NCBI GenBank assembly: GCA_900752625.1
Contig: CAADWC010000305.1
Coordinates: 1 to 6,802, forward strand
Length of the DNA stretch: 6,802 nt
Reading direction: 5' to 3'
Source: Oscillospiraceae bacterium
GTDB taxonomy: Bacteria > Bacillota > Clostridia > Oscillospirales > Ruminococcaceae
Under the pieces are notes generated by a model. The model had not been told where the DNA came from and made no database searches. It saw only the letters and a program-made list of their open reading frames with translations. Below are positions 1 to 4,469 of this stretch, in pieces. How positions within the stretch are numbered: the first letter of the stretch is position 1; each line of letters opens with the position of its first letter. The position numbers were made by a program, and so were the translations under genes.

Positions 1-1
1 C

Positions 2-373
2 AGAAAGGGTACATTTCACGGTTTTGGATTTGATATAGACGAAGAAGCGGTGATACTGACTTCGGAAAATGCGAAAAAAGCTGGGGTAGGCTCCAAGCTT
101 GAGATAATACGGCAGGATATTTCAAGGTTTGTTCAGCCGGAGAGGTCGATCACGCTTTGCAATCCTCCTTACGGCGAAAGGATGCTGGAAATCAGGGAAG
201 CGGAGGAGCTTTATAAAAGACTCGGTCAGGTTTTGTCGCCGTCGAAAGATAAGGCGTGCTACATAATCTCGCCTCATGAGGATTTTGAAAAGTTTTTCGG
301 AAAAAAGGCTGATAAAAAGCGTAAGCTTTACAACGGAATGATAAAGTGCACGCTTTATATGTATTTTAAGTAA
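2..373 (+). CDS. Class I SAM-dependent RNA methyltransferase, THUMP/RlmL-like, C-terminal part (5' end outside window)
   Basis: This is the 3' part of a gene that enters from the left edge. The frame is open from base 2 and gives 123 residues. The fragment starts inside the Rossmann methyltransferase domain: GFDIDEEAV near residue 8 looks like the strand carrying the acidic SAM-ribose-binding residue. NPPYGERM at residues 54-61 is the catalytic (N/D)PP(Y/F) motif of enzymes that methylate exocyclic or ring nitrogens of bases. NPPYGER in this form is typical of the COG0116 family (RlmL N-terminal half, Bacillus YpsC), which makes N2-methylguanine in 23S rRNA. The THUMP domain expected upstream is not visible. 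The C-terminus, ending in a short hydrophobic strand (CTLYMYFK), fits the natural end of the family. The HAD gene follows after 14 bp, suggesting cotranscription. The exact target nucleotide cannot be told from this fragment. Confidence 0.88.
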   Translation, partial: RKGTFHGFGFDIDEEAVILTSENAKKAGVGSKLEIIRQDISRFVQPERSITLCNPPYGERMLEIREAEELYKRLGQVLSPSKDKACYIISPHEDFEKFFGKKADKKRKLYNGMIKCTLYMYFK

Positions 374-387
374 TAAGGAGAAAATTT

Positions 388-1068
388 ATGGGCAGAATCA
401 AAGCGGTAGTGTTCGATATGGACGGGGTTTTATTTGATACTGAAAAAATGTATCTTGACGCATGGAATATACTCGGCGCACAGAAAAACATTTCCGATAT
501 TGAGGGTACTGCGAAAAAGTGCATAGGTCTGAGCGTAACCGATACTGTAGCTTTGCTTAAAAATACATACGGTGAAGATTTCCCTGTGGAGGAGTATCAT
601 AAAATTATAGAAGCTTCGGTTAAAGACAAAATACAGCGCGATGGAATCCCGGTAAAACAGGGCGTCGGAGATATACTTGATTATCTTTACAGTATAAATT
701 TTACCGTAGGACTTGCTTCTTCGACAAAATATAATAAGATCATAGAGCATCTGGAACGCGCAGGACTTCTGAAGTATTTCAAAGTAATCATTGGCGGGGA
801 TATGATAGCTCACAGCAAGCCTGATCCCGAAATATACAAGACTGCATGTATGCGGCTTGGTGTGGATCCGTCGGAAGCTGCGGCGGTAGAGGACAGTAAA
901 AACGGCGTAATTTCTGCTCATCTTGCCGGTATGATCCCGCTTCTTGTTCCCGACCTTGTAGCTCCCGACAGGGAGATGCTTTCCATGTCGGAGAAATGCT
1001 TTGACAGCCTTGAAGATGTCATGGTATATCTTAAAAGGGAAATAAACGGAGAAACTGAAAAGCATTAA
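388..1068 (+). CDS. HAD-superfamily hydrolase, beta-phosphoglucomutase/phosphatase-like (subfamily IA)
   Basis: The 226-residue product has the normal length for a soluble HAD phosphatase with an alpha-helical cap. All four HAD motifs are present. Motif I is VVFDMDG, with nucleophile Asp10 and acid/base Asp12. Motif II is Ser111 in GLASST. Motif III is Lys144 in HSKPDP. Motif IV is Glu168-Asp169 in AVEDSKNG, which holds the catalytic Mg2+. The cap lies between motifs I and II (about residues 16-85). DGVLFDTE after motif I and the EDSKNG pattern are shared by beta-phosphoglucomutases and small-sugar phosphatases, so substrate is not determined; phosphosugars are the usual guess. The start is fixed by AAGGAG at 375-380, 7 bases before ATG, directly after the stop of the methyltransferase gene, so translation may be coupled. 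A 246-residue open frame on the opposite strand here is an antisense shadow. Confidence 0.93.
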   Translation: MGRIKAVVFDMDGVLFDTEKMYLDAWNILGAQKNISDIEGTAKKCIGLSVTDTVALLKNTYGEDFPVEEYHKIIEASVKDKIQRDGIPVKQGVGDILDYLYSINFTVGLASSTKYNKIIEHLERAGLLKYFKVIIGGDMIAHSKPDPEIYKTACMRLGVDPSEAAAVEDSKNGVISAHLAGMIPLLVPDLVAPDREMLSMSEKCFDSLEDVMVYLKREINGETEKH

Positions 1069-1150
1069 AACAAAACAGGGTGATCTTTTTTCCTTCTGCA
1101 AGGCTGTGCTGCGCAAAGCCGAAGGAAGAACCGTGGTCGCCCTGTTGTTT
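1068..1150 (+). other. Long multi-helix inverted-repeat element just after the HAD gene (possible structured RNA or 3'UTR element)
   Basis: Read as plus-strand RNA, the segment folds into nested helices. The outer stem is 1074-1085 with 1135-1146 (12 pairs, three of them G-U). It is extended by AAAC 1068-1071 with GTTT 1147-1150 across a 2-base bulge. The middle stem is TTCCTTC 1090-1096 with GAAGGAA 1121-1127. The apical stem is GGCT 1102-1105 with AGCC 1117-1120, continued by TGC 1107-1109 with GCA 1113-1115 around a 3-base loop. A 5-base bulge (1097-1101) lies only on the left side. The outer stem begins in the stop codon of the HAD gene. No strong U tract follows, so it is not a classic terminator. 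It could be an mRNA 3'-end stabiliser, a small RNA or a degenerate palindromic repeat. I do not recognise a known RNA family. Confidence 0.5.
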
Positions 1151-1151
1151 A

Positions 1152-1192
1152 TTAAGGCAATACCGTACAATCATTGTGCGGTATTGCCTTAA
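1152..1192. terminator. 19-bp hairpin between convergent genes, probable bidirectional terminator or palindromic repeat
   Basis: The left arm TTAAGGCAATACCGTACAA (1152-1170) pairs over its full length with 1174-1192, with a single U-G wobble and a 3-base loop. It sits between the convergent HAD and asnB genes. The downstream U tract is weak on both strands, so termination efficiency is uncertain. Its sequence is clearly related to the terminator at 3751-3789. Confidence 0.6.
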
Positions 1193-1200
1193 ATTATTAA

Positions 1201-1240
1201 AGCGTGTTCACAAAAGTCTGTAAGACGCTGTGAACACGCT
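1201..1240 (-). terminator. Probable asnB transcription terminator hairpin
   Basis: The perfect 12-bp inverted repeat AGCGTGTTCACA (1201-1212) / TGTGAACACGCT (1229-1240) encloses a second small inverted repeat, GTCT (1216-1219) / AGAC (1223-1226). Read on the minus strand, it lies 45 bases past the asnB stop and is followed by TTTAATAATTT, a moderate U tract. This suits asnB better than the plus-strand operon. Confidence 0.65.
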
Positions 1241-1285
1241 ATGATGTGAATTTTTCTATCGGCGGTATCAGTAAGCTTTACCCGA

Positions 1286-3133
1286 TTATCTTATCTCAAC
1301 AGTTTCGCTGCCGAAATATACGTCATACCAGACCAGGAAAGTAAATACCGTCCATATCTTTCTGGAGTAATCGTAATGACCGGCTCTGTGCTCATCAAGA
1401 AGCTCCACCAGCTTATCGGTGTTGAAAAACTTTGCGGCGTTTTCAGAGGTGAACTTTTCTTTGACGATATTGTAATACTTATCTTCCTTGAGCCATACTC
1501 TTATCGGAACGGGGAAGCCGAGCTTTTTCTTATTGGCGGTCTGGGGAGGACACGCTTTAAGAGCGGCGATTCTCATTGCGTATTTGGTATTCTCCTTTGT
1601 TACCCGATGCTTGGTTGGGATCTGCTCTGCCAGAGCCATTACCTCTTTATCAAGGAAAGGAACTCTCAGTTCTAGTGAATGAGCCATGCTCATTTTGTCC
1701 GCTTTAAGAAGAATATCGCCGGTCATCCACAAGTGCAGATCGAGATATTGCATTTGCGTAACCTCGTCGTTGTTCCTGCATCTGTCATAGAAGGGCTTGG
1801 TGATAGCCTGCGGAGCCGGAGCGTCGGTTTTTATATTCAAAAGCTCCTTACGCTCCTTTTCGGTGAAAATAAAAGCGTTTCCTATAAAACGCTCCTGAAG
1901 GTCCTGAGAGCCTCTGATAAGGAAATTTACGCCGTGCTTATGTGGCAGGTGCTGAGCGACAGCGCCTATTCCGCGTCTTATGGGCTTTGGTATTTTATTG
2001 TAAGCTGCCATGTCGGCGGGATTATGGTAGATATTGTATCCCCCGAATATCTCATCTGCTCCCTCACCGCTGAGAACTACCTTGACCTTCTGGGAAGCAA
2101 GCTGGCACACGAAAAAGAGCGCGACAGCCGCAGGATCGGCAAGAGGTTCGTCCATATGATACTGTATTTTATCAAAATTTCCCCAATATTCGTCAGGTGT
2201 AATAACTTTCGAGTTATTTTCCTTATGTATATATTTGGAGAATTCTTTTGCATAGCCTATCTCATTGTATTTCTCGTCCTCGCCGAAGCCGACTGTAAAA
2301 GTCTTGTCGACGTCTGCAACGGCGGCTACATAGCTTGAATCTACTCCGCTTGAAAGAAAAGAGCCTACTTCAACGTCGGCGATCTTAGGAGCCTCTACGG
2401 AGTTTTTGAAGGTATCGGTTATCCTGTTTACCCATTCGTCAAGATCAGGCTTGTCGTCCGGAGTAAATTTAACCTCCCAATAGCGTGTGACATCCATTTT
2501 ACCGTTCTTATAAATAAAATAGTGAGCGGCAGGAAGCTTATATACGTTCTTAAAAAAGGTTTCGGTGGTGGGGGAGTACTGAAATGTCAGATAATTCTCC
2601 AGAGCGGGTTCATTAAGCTCCTTTTTGAAATGGGGGTGATCGAGAAAGCTTTTAATCTCGCTGCCCCACATCAGAGTTTCGCCCATTTCAGCATAGTATA
2701 AAGGTTTGATCCCGAAAAAATCCCTTGCGCCGAAGATCTGGTCCTTATTTTTGTCGAAGATAACAAAGCCGAACATACCTCTCAGCTTATTGAGCATATC
2801 AACGCCCCATTCTTCGTAGCCGTGAACAAGCACCTCTGTATCCGTTTGAGTATAAAAGCTGTGTCCCTTTTCAAGCAGCTCTGCTCTCAGCTCCTGATAG
2901 TTGTATATCTCGCCGTTAAAGGTTATCACGATCGACTTATCCTCATTGAAAATAGGCTGACTGCCTTTATCCGAAAGGTCTATAATGGAAAGTCTGCGGA
3001 AGCCCATGGCGACCTGCTCGTCGACATATTTACCATCGGAATCGGGACCGCGGTGCCTGATCCTGTCCATCATTTTACCGAGGACTATGGAAGCGTCGTT
3101 TATTTTATTTGTAAAGCCAACAAAACCGCACAT
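1286..3133 (-). CDS. asnB: Asparagine synthase (glutamine-hydrolysing), AsnB type
   Basis: The cytosolic 615-residue enzyme makes asparagine from aspartate, ATP and glutamine. The N-terminal glutaminase (Ntn) domain, about residues 2-200, starts with MCGFVGF, so Cys2 becomes the nucleophile after Met removal. RHRGPDS (26-32), FNGEIYN (72-78) and QTDTE (96-100) are its glutamine-binding signatures. The synthetase domain (about 230-600) has the PP-loop SSGVDSS at 261-267 in place of the more usual SGGVDSS, then LSGEGADEIFGGY at 364-376 and a later SLELRVPFLD. All catalytic elements look intact and the length is normal. ATG at 3133 is forced by the need for Cys2 and has GAGG at 3141-3144, 7 bases upstream. 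The gene is monocistronic as far as can be seen: its own promoter is near 3253-3281, a structured leader follows, and hairpins lie downstream. Homologues in surface-polysaccharide loci exist, but nothing of that kind is near it here. Confidence 0.96.
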   Translation of the reverse strand: MCGFVGFTNKINDASIVLGKMMDRIRHRGPDSDGKYVDEQVAMGFRRLSIIDLSDKGSQPIFNEDKSIVITFNGEIYNYQELRAELLEKGHSFYTQTDTEVLVHGYEEWGVDMLNKLRGMFGFVIFDKNKDQIFGARDFFGIKPLYYAEMGETLMWGSEIKSFLDHPHFKKELNEPALENYLTFQYSPTTETFFKNVYKLPAAHYFIYKNGKMDVTRYWEVKFTPDDKPDLDEWVNRITDTFKNSVEAPKIADVEVGSFLSSGVDSSYVAAVADVDKTFTVGFGEDEKYNEIGYAKEFSKYIHKENNSKVITPDEYWGNFDKIQYHMDEPLADPAAVALFFVCQLASQKVKVVLSGEGADEIFGGYNIYHNPADMAAYNKIPKPIRRGIGAVAQHLPHKHGVNFLIRGSQDLQERFIGNAFIFTEKERKELLNIKTDAPAPQAITKPFYDRCRNNDEVTQMQYLDLHLWMTGDILLKADKMSMAHSLELRVPFLDKEVMALAEQIPTKHRVTKENTKYAMRIAALKACPPQTANKKKLGFPVPIRVWLKEDKYYNIVKEKFTSENAAKFFNTDKLVELLDEHRAGHYDYSRKIWTVFTFLVWYDVYFGSETVEIR

Positions 3134-3174
3134 ATCAATGCCTCATTTCTGAAATAGTAAAACTGTTAAAAATA

Positions 3175-3237
3175 CAGGAAATACCGATGAGTAATCGCGT
3201 GCAGATCCGCTAAGCGATCACCCGGCGGTATTTCCTG
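3175..3237 (-). promoter_or_regulatory. Large hairpin at the 5' end of the asnB leader RNA (candidate attenuator or stabiliser)
   Basis: On the minus strand the outer arms CAGGAAATACCG and CGGTATTTCCTG (plus-strand 3226-3237 and 3175-3186) pair perfectly over 12 bp. After a 3x3 internal loop, an inner 9-bp stem forms between 3214-3222 and 3190-3198, including two G-U pairs, around a 15-base loop. The predicted transcription start near 3246 places the hairpin within about 10 bases of the mRNA 5' end. It is followed by UGUAUUUUUAAC, a modest U tract, and then about 40 bases to the asnB start codon. The position fits a 5' stabilising hairpin or a transcription attenuator. I do not recognise a riboswitch or T-box. 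Confidence 0.55.
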
Positions 3238-3252
3238 CAATACTATCTTTAT

Positions 3253-3281
3253 ATTATACATCAATTTTTCCTGCTTTGCAA
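3253..3281 (-). promoter_or_regulatory. asnB promoter, sigma-A type
   Basis: Read on the minus strand, the -35 box is TTGCAA (3276-3281) and the -10 box is a perfect TATAAT (3253-3258), with a 17-base spacer. The predicted start is near 3246, giving a leader of about 113 bases before the asnB ATG. Confidence 0.82.
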
Positions 3282-3356
3282 TAGAATAAAATTAAATTTT
3301 AGCAGAATACAGGTCAAATTAATAAAACCGCACAAAAATGAAATTTCCTATTGCAA
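3276..3356. repeat. 9-bp inverted repeat covering the two divergent -35 boxes (possible operator)
   Basis: TTGCAATAG at 3276-3284 is the exact reverse complement of CTATTGCAA at 3348-3356. Each copy includes the -35 hexamer plus three bases upstream of it. Six of the nine bases are promoter sequence, so a shared regulator site is possible but not shown; convergent promoter use is the simpler explanation. Confidence 0.35.
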
Positions 3357-3379
3357 GAATAAGAGAAATAAGCTATAAT
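3351..3379 (+). promoter_or_regulatory. Promoter of the small membrane-protein gene, sigma-A type
   Basis: The -35 box is TTGCAA (3351-3356) and the -10 box is a perfect TATAAT (3374-3379), with a 17-base spacer. The geometry and -35 sequence match the divergent asnB promoter. The predicted start is near 3386, about 83 bases before the preferred GTG start. Confidence 0.82.
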
Positions 3380-3453
3380 ATATATTAAGGAAAACGACTG
3401 ATTTTTGTTACTGATTTTATATAAAATTGCAACGGGTGTTGAAAAAATATTTG

Positions 3454-3458
3454 AAAGG
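3454..3458 (+). promoter_or_regulatory. Ribosome-binding site that selects the GTG start at 3469
   Basis: AAAGG lies 10 bases before GTG 3469. The alternative in-frame starts further upstream (TTG 3427, GTG 3436, TTG 3439) have no comparable purine-rich site at a suitable distance. The site is modest, so this choice is likely rather than certain. Confidence 0.5.
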
Positions 3459-3468
3459 CGCTGATCTT

Positions 3469-3666
3469 GTGAGCGGGAAAGGCAATAAGAAAACCGGAAA
3501 ATTCAGATACAGGATAGACATATTGCTTATTGTAAGCGTGTTTATAGTTCTGATAACCTTCTGCGCTTATATGATGAATACGGGGCTTGAAGAAACTCTT
3601 GAAAAAGAGAGGGGAGCTGAAATAGTGACTCATGATTATACCTATGACGATTCTTCAGAAGCTTAG
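3469..3666 (+). CDS. Small single-pass membrane protein of unknown function (65 residues)
   Basis: I do not recognise this protein. It has a strongly basic N-terminus (SGKGNKKTGKFRYR, residues 2-15), then one hydrophobic segment of about 21 residues (16-36, rich in Ile, Leu, Val and Phe). A polar, mostly acidic tail of about 29 residues follows, ending DYTYDDSSEA. By the positive-inside rule the N-terminus is cytoplasmic and the acidic tail is outside; there is no clear signal-peptidase site. Support for a real gene is a strong upstream promoter (3351-3379), a plausible ribosome-binding site, a membrane-protein composition that fits the predicted topology, and a terminator downstream. GTG at 3469 is preferred. 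A TTG start at 3427 would add 14 residues (MQRVLKKYLKGADL). It is divergent from asnB and convergent with nrdG. No function is assigned. Confidence 0.68.
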   Translation: MSGKGNKKTGKFRYRIDILLIVSVFIVLITFCAYMMNTGLEETLEKERGAEIVTHDYTYDDSSEA

Positions 3667-3750
3667 GCTTCAATTACCTGATATAAAGCTCCGTTTTGAC
3701 AAAGCCGAGGGAAAGCATGGGGGTATCCGCCAAACGCTGATTATTATGAA

Positions 3751-3794
3751 AAGGGCAATGCCGCACGTTAATTATGCGGTATTGCCCTTGTTTT
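3751..3794. terminator. Bidirectional intrinsic terminator between the small gene and nrdG
   Basis: AAGGGCAATGCCGCA (3751-3765) pairs over 15 bp with 3775-3789, with one G-U and a 9-base loop. On the plus strand it is followed by GTTTTGC. On the minus strand the stem ends in a CCCTTTT run followed by CATAATAAT, so it can serve both the small gene and nrdG. The 84 bases between the small gene's stop and this hairpin hold nothing I can assign. Confidence 0.78.
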
Positions 3795-3851
3795 GCAGCA
3801 GCTTTGTATTCACGCTGTTTGGCAGAAACTTTATTGCATATGATTTAACAT

Positions 3852-4367
3852 TCATATGTCATTTACCGTAACAGCCTTACCCTGTTCCAGTGATTTTTTT
3901 ACATCAATATACCTTTGATTGGCGCTTCCCCGGAAGTGGAGATCAAGACTTTTCTGTTCAAGTATAAACGGACCGTCTATAAGAAAATCCACTTCCTTAA
4001 GCAGTTCCATATAACCGTTTTCGCTGTTTGAATTTTTGATAAGGTATTCAAACGTATATCCGGTATAGGCAATAACATTTAACGGGAAGTCTTTGAATCC
4101 GTGAATCCTACTTGCCAGCTCCGCCAAAGGTTTGCACTGGCAGAAGGGCTCGCCCCCGCTAAGTGTTATCCCGTCAAGCATTGGATTGGAGGTAACTTTT
4201 TCATAGATCTTATCAGTATCGGTTATGCTGCCTCCGTTAAAATCATGAGTCTGCGGATTGTGACAGCCGGGACAGTTGTGCGGACAGCCCTGAGTGAATA
4301 CCGTAAATCTGATCCCCGGACCGTCAACAATAGAATCTTGAGCAAAGCCTGCTATTCTGAGTTCCAT
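3852..4367 (-). CDS. nrdG: Anaerobic ribonucleoside-triphosphate reductase activating protein (radical SAM)
   Basis: The 171-residue protein is the activase that uses a [4Fe-4S] cluster and S-adenosylmethionine to put the glycyl radical on NrdD. The cluster motif CxxxCxxC is Cys28-Cys32-Cys35 in QGCPHNCPGCHN. GGEP, which contacts the SAM amino group, is at 71-74 in LSGGEPFCQ. The opening RIAGFAQDSIVDGPGIR is a characteristic NrdG N-terminus. Length is within the family's usual 150-175. The ATG at 4367 has AAGGA at 4379-4383, 11 bases upstream, which is a rather long spacing. The gene follows nrdD after 102 bp on the same strand, with a hairpin in the gap, so it is probably cotranscribed at a reduced level. 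I could not find a convincing separate promoter for it. Transcription likely ends at the hairpin 3751-3789. Confidence 0.95.
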   Translation of the reverse strand: MELRIAGFAQDSIVDGPGIRFTVFTQGCPHNCPGCHNPQTHDFNGGSITDTDKIYEKVTSNPMLDGITLSGGEPFCQCKPLAELASRIHGFKDFPLNVIAYTGYTFEYLIKNSNSENGYMELLKEVDFLIDGPFILEQKSLDLHFRGSANQRYIDVKKSLEQGKAVTVNDI

Positions 4368-4414
4368 TTATTTTTTGTTCCTTTCATATTATTGTGCGTA
4401 TCTTTCTGATAAAT

Positions 4415-4446
4415 AACGGACGAATTAACTTGCTAATTCGTCCGTT
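4415..4446 (-). terminator. Hairpin between nrdD and nrdG (partial terminator or mRNA processing/stability element)
   Basis: AACGGACGAATTA (4415-4427) and its exact reverse complement (4434-4446) form a perfect 13-bp stem with a 6-base loop. On the minus strand it starts 23 bases after the nrdD stop and is followed by ATTTATCAG, a poor U tract. It is therefore more likely a leaky terminator, or a stabiliser of the nrdD 3' end, than a full stop. Confidence 0.6.
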
Positions 4447-4469
4447 TCTGTGTCTGATATCAGAATTTC

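Larger units (their letters stand above)
3134..3468. other. Divergent intergenic control region between asnB and the small membrane-protein gene
   Basis: These 335 bases hold no gene I can support. From left to right they contain the asnB ribosome-binding site, the large asnB leader hairpin (3175-3237), the asnB promoter on the minus strand, an AT-rich centre (about 3282-3347), the plus-strand promoter and an 80-odd-base leader for the small gene. That leader contains a 9-bp direct repeat, ACTGATTTT, at 3397-3405 and 3410-3418 (period 13), of unknown meaning. Confidence 0.8.

Noticed and set aside
1116..1130. Resemblance of AAGCCGAAGGAAGAA to the GGAAGGA-type loop of SRP RNA
   Set aside because: The bases lie in paired arms of the hairpin rather than in an asymmetric SRP-type loop, and no other SRP RNA feature is present.
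430..1170. A 246-residue open frame on the minus strand opposite the HAD gene
   Set aside because: The plus strand carries all four HAD motifs and a proper ribosome-binding site. The antisense product has no recognisable motif and runs through the intergenic hairpin.
1679..2338. A 219-residue open frame on the plus strand inside asnB
   Set aside because: It is antisense to the conserved synthetase domain of asnB and has no start context or family resemblance.
3667..3770. Possible continuation of the small membrane protein beyond its TAG stop
   Set aside because: In the same frame two more stops occur within about 40 bases (at 3682 and 3700). The later open stretch runs into the terminator stem, so read-through or a degraded longer gene is not supported.
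3632..3871. A 79-residue plus-strand frame overlapping the small gene's end and the terminator
   Set aside because: It reads straight through the 3751-3789 hairpin and into the nrdG 3' end, has no ribosome-binding site, and shows no domain-like composition.
4368..4414. A separate promoter for nrdG in the nrdD-nrdG gap
   Set aside because: Only a loose AATAAT-like stretch is visible, and the position where a -35 would fall is inside the hairpin with no matching sequence.
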